This document shows positions 1-8,318 of a stretch of 64,000 bases of DNA, in pieces (positions within the stretch are counted from its first letter, which is position 1; the number at the start of each line of letters is the position of its first letter). The position numbers were made by a program, and so were the translations under genes. The notes under the pieces were generated by a model. That model searched no databases and was not told where the DNA came from. It saw only the letters and a list, made by a program, of their open reading frames with translations. The stretch is from Halostagnicola larsenii XH-48 (lineage in GTDB: Archaea; Halobacteriota; Halobacteria; Halobacteriales; Natrialbaceae), in NCBI RefSeq assembly GCF_000517625.1, contig NZ_CP007056.1, positions 372,001 to 436,000 on the forward strand. Reading direction: 5' to 3'.

Positions 1-25
1 ACCAAAAGATATCCCGATCGCCGTC

Positions 26-365
26 CTAGCATTCGAGCATCGAGATCGGGAACCGACGATTCTTACTAACGATGCCGACTTCGCCACGTTCTTGCCAACT
101 GAGTACAACCTTCCAGAACTCACACTCATGCATATTGACTGAAAGCACTACACTCACTCCGCAGTCGATTCCCACGCCCAATAACTGTGTAGTGACCGTT
201 TCGATCAAGTAGGAAGCTAGCGGCGTCGAGAAGTCGGCATGCCTTCCGCAGTTGAAGGACATCTGGATCGGAGACGTACTCGAGGCCAACCTCCGGATTC
301 TCTGGCCTGCGCTGAAATGCGTCTTCAGCGTTCGCCAGCGCCTCCTCGAGTTCCGTCGAAGTCAT
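26..365 (-). pseudogene. HEPN-like partner of the nucleotidyltransferase, probably frameshifted
   Basis: The intact 79-codon frame (126..365) begins MTSTELEEALANAEDAF and contains LRKACRLLDAASFLLDRNGH, which resembles the first helices of haloarchaeal HEPN toxin-type proteins. It then ends early. A second frame on the same strand continues to position 26 and reads SWQERGEVGIVSKN, like the later SYERAxExGLxS segment of that family. The simplest reading is a gene of about 120-130 codons broken by a frameshift near 200. Its start overlaps the stop of the upstream nucleotidyltransferase gene by four bases, the usual layout of MNT/HEPN pairs. The family call rests on memory of the fold, and the window edge hides anything further downstream. 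Confidence 0.45.
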
Positions 366-1015
366 TCCGTCACCCCGAAAATGTCGCGTCTCACTCGCCG
401 AAGCGTCTCGCTCTCGAGAAGCGGGATACCCTCTTGGAAAATCGGTTGGAGGTCCGCTCCCCGATTGCGCGCACTCTCGGGTGACTCGACGAATACCTCG
501 AACTCGTATCGATCACCGTCGATCTGTTCTTCTTCGAGCTCCCGAACGATGTCTGAGATGATTCGCCGTGCGGATACCACCTCCGTGTCGGAGACGAGGA
601 CGAACACGTCAATATCGCTCGCACGGTCAGCCTCACCGCGCGCGACACTCCCAAAACAGAGGATCCCAACGACCGAAGATAGTTGATCGTTGATTTCCTC
701 GAGAAATTGCTTCACCGGTTCTCGAAACTCCGATTGCGGAATCTCGAGAATTGGATCGTCAGCGTCGTGTAGCCGCTGCTCGTCGATTCGATAGAGCGTC
801 CGATTGCCTGTGTCGCGCCTAACTAGCAACTCCATCGCCACAAGCAGTGAGAGTGCCTTCGATACGCTCGGTCCTCCATACCCGGTCAGTCGTTGTAAAT
901 CTCGATTCGAAAACTCTTCGGATGGGTTGCGAGCGAGTATCTCGAGCGTATCATCCATCGCCGCGTACCGGAAGACTTGCTCGTCCGGAAGGGGTAATCG
1001 TACTTCGACGTTCAT
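362..1015 (-). CDS. Winged-helix plus MNT-type nucleotidyltransferase protein (antitoxin-like)
   Basis: A 217-residue protein. Residues 20-80 look like a winged-helix DNA-binding domain. Residues 115-145 hold the minimal nucleotidyltransferase signature GSVARGEADRASDIDVFVLV, with the GS motif and the DxD metal-binding pair. MNT proteins of this type AMPylate or neutralise a HEPN toxin, and a HEPN-like frame overlaps the stop codon downstream. The ATG at 1015 is chosen because an AT-rich promoter region lies directly upstream. The partner appears broken, so this half may now act alone. Confidence 0.75.
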   Translation of the reverse strand: MNVEVRLPLPDEQVFRYAAMDDTLEILARNPSEEFSNRDLQRLTGYGGPSVSKALSLLVAMELLVRRDTGNRTLYRIDEQRLHDADDPILEIPQSEFREPVKQFLEEINDQLSSVVGILCFGSVARGEADRASDIDVFVLVSDTEVVSARRIISDIVRELEEEQIDGDRYEFEVFVESPESARNRGADLQPIFQEGIPLLESETLRRVRRDIFGVTE

Positions 1016-1136
1016 ACGTTATATTAGATGTAATGCGTTATCCGACATATAATGATTCCTCCAAGCATTGCGGGTCAGACAAGAAACCAAATAGCGAGGT
1101 GAGACACTCTAGAGTTCAAAGATTCAATTCACAGTA

Positions 1137-1335
1137 AAATATCTGGCTCTGTTGAAATCCTATTAGCCAGACACTATCTGCAGTGAAACAGCCGGTAAGT
1201 AGGTATGCATAGTTATCAAGAGGGATCCGATGAGTACGCCAAACGAGTCCTTTTTCGTCGCCTGACAGATTTGATTTCGACTTGTATTACGGGCCCTGGC
1301 CAAATTGCCAGCGGATTGAGGATTTCAACAGAACC

Positions 1336-1343
<8 letters not shown>
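1137..1343. mobile_element. MITE-like derivative of an ISH1-type IS5 element inserted in a tnpB remnant
   Basis: The left end at 1145 reads GGCTCTGTTGAAATCC and the right end at 1318-1335 is its imperfect inverted repeat ending in ACAGAACC. About 190 bp lie between, with no transposase. Flanking octamers AAATATCT (1137-1144) and AAATGTCC (1336-1343) match at six of eight positions, as expected for an aged 8-bp target duplication. The first 50 bp resemble the reverse complement of the right end of the complete element at 8267..9504, including a shared AACAGCCGGT motif. The element sits at the 5' edge of a tnpB fragment. Confidence 0.6.
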
Positions 1344-1593
<250 letters not shown>

Positions 1594-1606
1594 CCGAGCC
1601 CCAACG

Positions 1607-1645
<39 letters not shown>

Positions 1646-1659
1646 CGAGATTTCCCAGT

Positions 1660-3069
1660 TCAAGCGCGCGTCGGCGACGGCGTCGACAGCGAACTCGTGA
1701 GGTAACTGACGAGGACGATGAGCACGCCGGCGACTGGTGCCGCGATGATTACCGCATCCAGCCCGTAGGGACTCCCGAAAACCGTATCCCAGGAGATTGC
1801 AAGCACAGCACCGGTGACCATCCCGACGAGACCGCCGATCTTGGTCAGACGCTCTCGCATCAGGAAAATCGCGAGTAGCGGCGGCGTGATCGCAGCCCCA
1901 TAGGCCGTGTACGAGTACATCTGGATCTCGAGAATCGTCGGGAAATACTGCCCCAGGACGAACGCAAAGATACCGAGGACGACCACGAACGCGCGGGTCA
2001 GCCAGAAGACCTGTTGGTCGGACGCATCGGGATTAATGAACCCCTTGTAGAAGTCCTGGGAGAGGTTGGTACAGGCAGACAGCAGGTAGGAACTCCCCGT
2101 CGTGACGATAAACGCCGTGGCAGCGGCCAGCAAAATGCCACCGATCCAGGTCGGAATCTCTGTCGTCGTCGCGATCAGCGCCATTCCCGGATCGAGTTCG
2201 GGAAACATCGCTCGCGAGGCGAACGCGATGAGGGGGACCAGCGTCATGGTTGCGACCGCGCCCCCGAACCAGGCGATGAGTCCGGTGTTCGTCCCGTCGT
2301 CGGTTTCGCCGGCGATGATGCGCTGGTACATGTTCTGATCGGCGAGGATCAATAGCAACGGCGGGGCCCACAGCCCGAAGAACTCGAAGAACGAGAGGTT
2401 TCCGAGCGTGTCGAGGTGGGTCGCGGGGATGTTCGCGGTGATCCCGCTCCAGCCGCCGGCTTCGATGAGGACGAACGGGACTGCGACGATGAGTCCGACA
2501 AGCATCAAGAAAGCGCTGATCGCGTCCGTGTACGCGACGGACATGAGCCCGCCCATCGCAGCGAGTGCAATGATGATGACGGTTCCGATGAGCGTCCCCT
2601 GGGTAACCGGGATGCCGGTCGTGACGTTCAGTACGTATCCGAGTCCGGTGAACTGGTAGGAAACGATTCCGACGTATGCGAACGCGATGACGAGCAGGCT
2701 GATAATACGGCCCTCCTTGCCCAGCTCTTCCTCGATCATTTCGGGAACTGTCAGTTTGTTGAAGGCCCTGATACGCGGCGCGAGCGCTTTCAGGACACCG
2801 ATACCGAGGAGCGATCCCGTACCGAGGATAATCGCGGGCCACAGCCCGTTGCCGTACGCCACTGAGTTCGCGCCGCCGGTCACCGTGCCGGATCCCATCC
2901 ACGTCGCAAGCAGCGTTCCGGCAATGATCACCGCACCAAGACTTCGGCCGGCGACCATGAAGTCCTCCGCCGTGTTCGTTTTTCCGTACGCCCAGACACC
3001 GACGCCGAGCATCACGACCAGATACGCGGCGACGATGTACAGTAACGTCATGTTACTCTCGACTGCCAT
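1660..3069 (-). CDS. Sodium:solute symporter (SSS family)
   Basis: A 469-residue, very hydrophobic protein with about 13 predicted membrane segments, starting at residues 6-25 after MAVESNMTLL. Family landmarks include GRSLGAVIIAGTLLATWMGS near residue 40 and WAPPLLLILADQNMYQRI near residue 230, typical of the solute:sodium symporter superfamily that imports organic substrates with Na+. A longer frame reaches 3159, but the ATG at 3069 (or 3051) fits the membrane topology and lies about 27 bp from the TATA-like TATTTAA near 3096. It is divergent from the M24 gene across 143 bp, so the two may share a catabolic role. Substrate unknown. Confidence 0.85.
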   Translation of the reverse strand: MAVESNMTLLYIVAAYLVVMLGVGVWAYGKTNTAEDFMVAGRSLGAVIIAGTLLATWMGSGTVTGGANSVAYGNGLWPAIILGTGSLLGIGVLKALAPRIRAFNKLTVPEMIEEELGKEGRIISLLVIAFAYVGIVSYQFTGLGYVLNVTTGIPVTQGTLIGTVIIIALAAMGGLMSVAYTDAISAFLMLVGLIVAVPFVLIEAGGWSGITANIPATHLDTLGNLSFFEFFGLWAPPLLLILADQNMYQRIIAGETDDGTNTGLIAWFGGAVATMTLVPLIAFASRAMFPELDPGMALIATTTEIPTWIGGILLAAATAFIVTTGSSYLLSACTNLSQDFYKGFINPDASDQQVFWLTRAFVVVLGIFAFVLGQYFPTILEIQMYSYTAYGAAITPPLLAIFLMRERLTKIGGLVGMVTGAVLAISWDTVFGSPYGLDAVIIAAPVAGVLIVLVSYLTSSLSTPSPTRA

Positions 3070-3180
3070 GGCGTGAGAATATGAGACACGGGTGTTAAAT
3101 ACCCTACCAACCAATTGTTCCAGGTCGATACATACAGATATCAAATATAAACGCGGCAAGACCGGCCTGGTCGGGTCCGG

Positions 3181-3191
3181 TTTTAATATTG
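3181..3191 (+). promoter_or_regulatory. TATA-like box for the M24 gene
   Basis: TTTTAATATTG lies about 25-30 bp upstream of the ATG at 3213, which suggests a leaderless transcript. It is within the short divergent intergenic region shared with the symporter. Confidence 0.45.
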
Positions 3192-3212
3192 CGAGCCGTC
3201 TGATGGCGTGTG

Positions 3213-4385
3213 ATGGCAGACCTCACTATCTCCGAATCGGAACATCGCGAGCGAACGCGAACAGTGCTAGAGCGTGCCGACGCGAACGGTTACGACGGTC
3301 TCGTTCTCTTCGGATCGATAAACATTCACTACGTCAGCGGCATGTATCACCTGCCGACCGAACGGCCGGTCGCACTCGGGATCACCGACGAGCGCGTCGA
3401 GGCCGTCGTTCCGCGACTCGAACAGGAACACGCCTCCCGGGACGAGTTCATAATCGACGAGGTCACGACGTACTTCGACTATCCCCAGGGTGAGCCGATG
3501 GAGGCGGTCGCCGATATGTGTGCCCGACTTGGAATCGCCGATGGGAGCATTGCAGTCGATGTTGACGGGAGTCCGGCCCGAAACGGATACACCGGCCCCG
3601 CGCTCTCGTCGGTCGTCGCCGCGGATGTCGGTGTCGAGGAGTACATCACCGAGTTGCGCGAAACGAAAAGCGACCACGAAATCGAACTCATCCGCGAGGC
3701 GAGCGTCTGGGCCAATCTCGGCCATCGACTCCTTCAGGAGCGCATCAAGCCTGGCCGACGCCCCATCGAAGTCCGGGCGGAAGTCGAGGCCGAGGCGGTC
3801 AAGACGATGCTCGATACGCTCGGCAACCGCTACGAGATGCGGTCGTGGGCGAACCCGATGCAGTGTCTGTTCACGACCGGCGACGTGACGGCACGGCCCC
3901 ACAGCATGGACCAGACGACGCGAATCGAACACGGAGACAACATCGTCACGATCGTCAAACCAAACGTCGGCGGCTACACGACCGAACTCGAGCGGACGAT
4001 GTTCGTTGGGGAGGCCTCCGACGAGCAACAGACGTACTTCGAGATCATGAAGGAATCTCAGGAGATCGCGATCGACGCGATCGGACCGGGTGTCGAGTAC
4101 GCCGCAATCGAGGAGGCCGTCGTCGACTACTACGAAGAGCAAGGCGTGGCCGAGTTCACCCAACATCATGCCGGCCACAACATCGGTATGCAGGGCCACG
4201 AACGGCCGTTTCTCGATGTCGACAGTAACGGTGAAATCCGCCCGGGCGAACTGTTCACCGTCGAACCCGGGTTCTATGTCCCCGATCTGGGCGGCTTTCG
4301 CCACTCCGATACGGTGCTTGTGACCGACGATGGAACGGAGACGCTAACGTACTATCCCCGCGATATAGAGAGTCTGATCGTTTGA
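3213..4385 (+). CDS. Creatinase-like M24 (pita-bread fold) hydrolase
   Basis: A 390-residue protein with an N-terminal creatinase domain (about 1-150) and a C-terminal M24 domain (about 155-385). Typical M24 peptidases carry five metal ligands, Asp-Asp-His-Glu-Glu. Here the first pair lies in VGGYTTELERTMF, where the aspartates are absent, and the last ligand region reads GGFRHSDTVLV without the usual Glu. The HHAGHNIGMQGH and VEPGFYVP motifs remain. GYYTALERTLF-like sequence and missing ligands are features of creatinase, which hydrolyses creatine without metal. The substrate here could be creatine, ectoine-like compounds or another small amide. ATG 3213 is preferred over GTG 3210 because of the TATA spacing. 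Confidence 0.75.
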   Translation: MADLTISESEHRERTRTVLERADANGYDGLVLFGSINIHYVSGMYHLPTERPVALGITDERVEAVVPRLEQEHASRDEFIIDEVTTYFDYPQGEPMEAVADMCARLGIADGSIAVDVDGSPARNGYTGPALSSVVAADVGVEEYITELRETKSDHEIELIREASVWANLGHRLLQERIKPGRRPIEVRAEVEAEAVKTMLDTLGNRYEMRSWANPMQCLFTTGDVTARPHSMDQTTRIEHGDNIVTIVKPNVGGYTTELERTMFVGEASDEQQTYFEIMKESQEIAIDAIGPGVEYAAIEEAVVDYYEEQGVAEFTQHHAGHNIGMQGHERPFLDVDSNGEIRPGELFTVEPGFYVPDLGGFRHSDTVLVTDDGTETLTYYPRDIESLIV

Positions 4386-4508
4386 GAAATCGCCGATACA
4401 GCGCCGGGATTCCTCACAAATTCCGAAGGTAGCTGCCCATACTCTTTTCAATCGATCTGATTAGTGGACAAAGCGTACCATAGAAGTCCTCGCCACAGAC
4501 ACAAAGAC

Positions 4509-4634
4509 ATGAGCCTGGAGCACGAGCTATCGAGTGTTCGATTAACCCTCGACCTCTGGCATCCGGACTGCTGGGCCATCGAAGCAACGGACCGAACGGG
4601 CGGCGGCGTCCTCGCACACGCGATCTTTGACATC
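4509..4634 (+). pseudogene. N-terminal remnant of an HTH-10-type regulator, cut by an IS1341-type element
   Basis: The frame from ATG 4509 reads VRLTLDLWHPDCWAIEATDR and then GGGVLAHAIFD, like the N-terminal domain of haloarchaeal bacterio-opsin-activator-like regulators. Coding sequence ends where the CATCCTCCCGCGCCTGAAG end of a tnpB element begins at about 4631. No continuation is found on the far side, so this is a 40-codon stump. The family assignment is by resemblance only. Confidence 0.45.
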
Positions 4635-5307
4635 CTCCCGCGCCTGAAGACGCGGGAATCCCACGGTACCGCACCGCTGAGTTGGGATATTAGGGTTTGC
4701 AGTCTCCCACCGCTGTCCGAGGTCGGAATCCTCGGGAGAGGTCATGAAGGTAGACTTCGGGCTGTGCCAACCAGCCGGTACTCCTATCCTCGTCCAAACT
4801 GGACGCAGACTCGGAGTTACTTTCGTCGTTAATGTTGAGACGGATGTTCTCCGCCCCATTCACGTCAGCGTTGAACGCCGTATCACACGATTCACAGACG
4901 TACAGCCCACGTTCAACACGCTGACTATCATCTTCTCGACCGCACACACAACACGTCTTGCTCGTGTCGCGCTCAGATACTTCTACGACTTCAATACCCG
5001 CAACCTTCGCCTTGTACGTGAGAATCTTCGTGAAGCGGTCGAACGCCCAGCCGTGTAGGTCGAGATTACCGTGTCGCCCCCAGTTTTTTGACTCGCCGTT
5101 TTCGTCATCTCGAACACCAGCGAGTTTACCGATGTTGATTCGACCCACGTCACGCTCGATACACTTCTCTACGATGTGTTTGGCGAGACTGTGAAAGAAG
5201 TGGGTGCGGCGTTCCGACCACTTGTAATCGTTGATGATTGGACAAGTAAATTCCCCCGGTCTATTTATCGGGCCCTTCTTAACAATGGATCCGATTGGGG
5301 TTCGCAC
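4631..5307 (-). pseudogene. tnpB: TnpB, N-terminally truncated, with element right end
   Basis: A 205-codon frame (4690..5307) covers the C-terminal half of an IS1341-type TnpB. It has HFFHSLAKHIVEKC, then GESKNWGRHGNLDLHGWAF, the zinc finger CCVCGREDDSQ...CESC, and DVNGAENIR with the last catalytic Asp of the RuvC-like fold. Full-length relatives have about 400-430 residues, so the first half, including the first two catalytic acids, is missing. The hairpin end of the element (CCCGCGCCTGAAGACGCGGG, 4638-4657) lies downstream at its usual place. It interrupts the regulator stump on its left. Confidence 0.85.
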
Positions 5308-5362
5308 GATGGTCGAATCGCACTGTTAATACCTTAGTAGTATAATCCAGATTTTGAGTACA

Positions 5363-5752
5363 ATGAACAAACGGATTGTAATCGCATTTATCATTGGTGT
5401 ATCAAATGCTATTATCGTCTACGTCAACGGATATTATCTTCTAAACTTAACCATGGACGCCGAAGGAATACAACTGACCCTATATAAAAAATTACAAATG
5501 GGTGGGATGTTTATTTTAGGAGCAGGTTCCTCTTATCTACTTCTGCGATATACGCTCTTGCTACCAATCACACTAACAGCGATATTCACTGGATACAGCC
5601 TTTATGACCATGTTTCACCCTCAATGGAAGGCTTCACATCGCTCTATCTCGGAGTATGGTTTATATTTGTTATTTTCGTCACCATTGTTGCTATCATTGA
5701 GTATAGCACGCGAAGAGGCCTTTCTTTCTATTCACCAGGGTCGCTGATATAA
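5363..5752 (+). CDS. Small four-helix membrane protein, unknown
   Basis: A 129-residue protein with four predicted membrane segments (about residues 5-25, 40-62, 66-86 and 95-118) and a short C-terminal tail. It is rich in Ile, Leu and Tyr and poor in Asp and Glu, and the base composition is more AT-rich than its neighbours, which suggests transfer. An in-frame TTG at 5354 could add three residues, but the ATG at 5363 is simpler. Its neighbours are the tnpB stump and a long non-coding stretch. I recognise no family. Confidence 0.55.
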   Translation: MNKRIVIAFIIGVSNAIIVYVNGYYLLNLTMDAEGIQLTLYKKLQMGGMFILGAGSSYLLLRYTLLLPITLTAIFTGYSLYDHVSPSMEGFTSLYLGVWFIFVIFVTIVAIIEYSTRRGLSFYSPGSLI

Positions 5753-6385
5753 GGTGACTCCTCATCTACCTGTATTCCTGTAGACTGTTCCATAGCTCTT
5801 CAGACAATTATTCAGCAACCAGTTTCTAGGCATGTTCAGTGAGCCATAGTCGACTTACTCGTAGTAGACTGAAGACCCGAACAGTGCGACGGCGATGAGG
5901 AAACCGCATGGTTCCGGCAGCCGTGATCGGTGGTCAAGGACATCAGAAGGGGTGGCTGCGGTTTCCTGCTTGGGTCCTTGTTCGAGACAGTTGTCTTTGA
6001 GGGCACTGATAGGAGGAAAGCCTGCTAAGTCCCCACGAATGGATGGAAGACGTGGCAAAGGCTAACAACTAGACAGCGCGATAGAAGTGAAATTCACAGA
6101 AGAACGGAATCAGAGTTAGATTTCCAATAGGAATTAGTATATCAAACTGGCGAGAAGATTGATACCATTGCTCTCGAGAGTGAGATATGCGAACGGGAGG
6201 ATGGGGGGAATCTGTTGTTGCCAACAGATCGATGATCACCATATCGCCACTTCTTCCCGAACGCATCTTTCAGACACACGTTCCATCCCACTCAGACTCG
6301 AGTTCGTGCGTCCGACAGTTTATATAGGAAAGTGCGGCCAGACACCTCCATGTCCGGAGAATGAGACGATGATCTCCTGATCGCG
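5753..6385. other. Gene-poor stretch
   Basis: No convincing gene is seen here. The only structure found is the 11-bp-arm inverted repeat at 5898-5967, listed separately. The remaining sequence is AT-rich with no codon bias in any frame. Confidence 0.5.
5898..5967 (+). ncRNA. Candidate structured RNA element, copy 1
   Basis: AGGAAACCGCA at 5898-5908 pairs perfectly with TGCGGTTTCCT at 5957-5967. The interior holds GGCAGCCG and GGTGGTCAAGGACA. A second element 750 bp downstream shares the closing stem (GGAAACCGCA / GCGGTTTCC) and the internal GCAGCCG and GGTGTTCAAGG motifs in the same order and strand. No clear TATA box precedes this copy. The RNA assignment is inference from conserved structure, and a mobile-element remnant is an alternative. 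Confidence 0.35.
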
Positions 6386-6532
6386 GTGGCACTGACTCGA
6401 TTTTCCGTCCAGTTCGAAGGGGCAGATCTCGAGTTGAGCGAGTATGCATGGCAGTTAGCCGCTGACCGGCTCATTGAGTATGATGTAGAACCGTGTACTG
6501 CTATTGAGGAACTGCAGATCGGGGACCACTAG
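6386..6532 (+). CDS. Short ORF, possible remnant of a conserved haloarchaeal protein
   Basis: A 48-codon frame from GTG 6386 ends LSEYAWQLAADRLIEYDVEP, then EELQIGDH and a stop. The acidic, amphipathic composition resembles a genuine haloarchaeal small protein more than chance. The frame extends upstream to a stop at 6362 without an ATG, so this may be the 3' end of a truncated gene. No family is recognised. Confidence 0.35.
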   Translation: MALTRFSVQFEGADLELSEYAWQLAADRLIEYDVEPCTAIEELQIGDH

Positions 6533-6652
6533 TTGATGAATGAGTTTTCAGCAGAGCCAGAATCAGGTGCAGTCAGTACGAGGAACATGGTTCTGCTCTG
6601 TTTCTACCCGTTGGAACCCCAATAGTATAAGTGACTACCCGACAACAATCAA

Positions 6653-6735
6653 GATGGAAACCGCACTCCAAGCAGCCGCAGGGGGCATGCGCCGAAATGC
6701 CCCAGGTGTTCAAGGCACCTGAGGCGCGGTTTCCA
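6653..6735 (+). ncRNA. Candidate structured RNA, copy 2, with its own promoter
   Basis: TGGAAACCGC (6655-6664) pairs perfectly with GCGGTTTCCA (6726-6735). Inside, GGGGCAT pairs with ATGCCCC, and AGGTG-TTCAAGG-CACCT forms a 5-bp stem with a 7-nt loop like a tRNA T arm. A TATA-like TAGTATAAG at 6624-6632 lies about 25 bp before the first stem base, the right distance for transcription to begin at the structure. It is not a canonical tRNA because the T-arm-like hairpin is separated from the closing stem by five bases. A related element lies at 5898-5967. Confidence 0.45.
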
Positions 6736-6853
6736 ACCCACGAGGGTTCGAAACCATGTTTGCGTTGATTCTACCGAGATATAAACGTCTCGCACGACAG
6801 CCGTACCGCTATCAACTAGCTGGCGCGCCCAAAAAGCTGCGCTGGAGGGATCA

Positions 6854-7009
6854 ATGAGCGGCCAGTCACCGAACGAAGACGAGGGCAAACCGTCGTTTCT
6901 GCCGCGGTGTCCGCGGTGTGACACGCCGGTTACTCGGGTCACGAGCCGCGGGCCGATGGAGCATATCTGCTCGCCATGTGGCTGTCAGGTCGGTTCACCT
7001 GACCTCTAA
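6854..7009 (+). CDS. Small two-CxxC zinc-finger protein
   Basis: A 51-residue protein with a charged N-terminus and two metal-binding knuckles, CPRCDTPV near residue 19 and CSPCGC near residue 39, consistent with one zinc ion. Such tiny zinc-finger proteins are common in haloarchaea and several are regulatory, but no partner is visible here. The ATG at 6854 is chosen because it precedes the coding-like region, and the stop is the TAA at 7007-7009. Confidence 0.6.
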   Translation: MSGQSPNEDEGKPSFLPRCPRCDTPVTRVTSRGPMEHICSPCGCQVGSPDL

Positions 7010-7130
7010 GTAAGCGCTCGAGGATAGTCAATTAGCCTCGAGTGGTTTTGTTTGAGATGTAGCCCAACGTATCCAGCGATTTACTACCGCTATCCCAAAA
7101 GCACTTACCAAGTCATGTGAGAAGAGATGC

Positions 7131-7928
7131 ATGAAGCGACGAACTCTCTTAGCCAGTCTTGGGGTAACTTCTGCGAGCGTTGCAGGCTGTGTGAGTACTA
7201 TTGCTCCATCTAGTAGTGAAGATAGTAGCAGTGACTTTGAGGCATGTGGAGAACCGATTCTAGTCTTCAGTAAACTACCTGATGCCGTTAAACATGAAGT
7301 AGAGACTGCTTTTGAGGAGGGAGAATATCACGCAGATGGCGAGTTGCTCTATGAACAAGTAGCCGGAGACTCAGTCCAAGCACTCAGAAGAAATGATTTC
7401 TACTACGACTCGCATATAAACAAGAAGCTGCTTGGTGGGAAGACTCTCTCGTTTACACAAACGACGATGACTCATGATTCGCCTGTAGATCTTGAGATAC
7501 GGAATACGAGGGACGGTGATTGGAAAGGGACTGTGAAGGTTACTGATGTAGATGGCGGGATTCTTGTCTTGGAAGAAAACGTGACAATTGAATCGTATCC
7601 GACTGACCCAGAGAAGCGCCGTGTGGATCTCACTGATGAGCGTATCAAACAGTTCTCTGTTACCGACGAATGGGGAGAGTATAGGATTTCCCTCTCCGCG
7701 AATCAAGCGGAATATGATACGTATGACGCGTCACGCGAGGATAGCTATTTTCTGGAAGGGACCATCGGGATGTACGGAGGACACCACTTACGTGTTGTAC
7801 TCAACGAAGACGGAGCAGAACTTGATGACGAACTCGGACGGAAGTCCACCGAAGAAAACAACTCGAGTCCTGAGCAACCGTGCCTTTGGAACGAAACGAA
7901 CGAAGTCGTAATGGGTTCGGCTGAGTGA
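7131..7928 (+). CDS. Secreted lipoprotein, unknown function
   Basis: A 265-residue protein starting MKRRTLLASLG with a twin-arginine-like n-region and a lipobox ending AGC (Cys about residue 20), so it is probably exported and lipid-anchored on the outer face of the membrane. The rest is acidic, beta-rich and without motifs I recognise. It lacks paralogues in the window apart from the general lipoprotein layout shared with 17922..18353 and 31563..32033. Flanked by small genes, it seems to be its own unit. Confidence 0.65.
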   Translation: MKRRTLLASLGVTSASVAGCVSTIAPSSSEDSSSDFEACGEPILVFSKLPDAVKHEVETAFEEGEYHADGELLYEQVAGDSVQALRRNDFYYDSHINKKLLGGKTLSFTQTTMTHDSPVDLEIRNTRDGDWKGTVKVTDVDGGILVLEENVTIESYPTDPEKRRVDLTDERIKQFSVTDEWGEYRISLSANQAEYDTYDASREDSYFLEGTIGMYGGHHLRVVLNEDGAELDDELGRKSTEENNSSPEQPCLWNETNEVVMGSAE

Positions 7929-7947
7929 ACCAGCACTAGCGACGATC

Positions 7948-8180
7948 CTACTCCAACGCGCTATCAGATCCTGTGGAAAGGACGGTGACGGTATCCGATG
8001 TCACAGCGAGTCGAATGCCTTCAACAGTAAATCGGATTTCAATATCCCCATTCGAGGAAGTACACACTTGCTCGAGTGCCTCAACGTCGACGTAATCGTA
8101 CAGCTGGTAGGAATTAGGATCAAGACCACATGCTTCCAAAGTGTCGACGATTTCGATGATCAGCTCGGTTGATCGTCCCT
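7948..8180 (-). pseudogene. HalOD1-type output domain, 5' end disrupted
   Basis: The readable frame gives ELIIEIVDTLEACGLDPN, then QLYDYVDVEALEQV and RFTVEGIRLAV, the pattern of the roughly 70-residue HalOD1 domain found alone or at the end of haloarchaeal response regulators. The annotated-style start (TTG 8139) would cut the first helix. The natural N-terminus is in the preceding codons, which have no start before a stop near 8181. A frameshifted ATG frame exists around 8195. A recent IS5 insertion lies just upstream at 8267. Confidence 0.55.
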
Positions 8181-8318
8181 ATCCACTTGCCGGTGATCAT
8201 GCCATTGAATCGATGTAGACTCAGAATCTGCAATGTTTAAAGGTTTGGAGATGATTATAGAAGCTCGGCTCTGTTGAAATCCTCAGGGAGTTACATGTTT
8301 GCCGTGTAATTCGATGAG

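Noticed and set aside
2033-2902. Long open frame (289 codons) inside the symporter gene
   Set aside because: Same strand as the symporter, Arg/His-rich translation, a GC-bias shadow of the real frame.
3267-4304. 345-codon frame antisense to the M24 gene
   Set aside because: Exactly opposite a well-supported gene and without any recognisable motif; GC-rich antisense frames stay open by codon bias.
6542-6556. Third ISH1-type end (TTCAGCAGAGCC)
   Set aside because: Only a partial match with two changes and no partner or duplication nearby.
6655-6735. tRNA gene
   Set aside because: It has a T-arm-like hairpin, but the acceptor-like stem is not adjacent to it, the D arm is absent and the lengths do not fit any tRNA.
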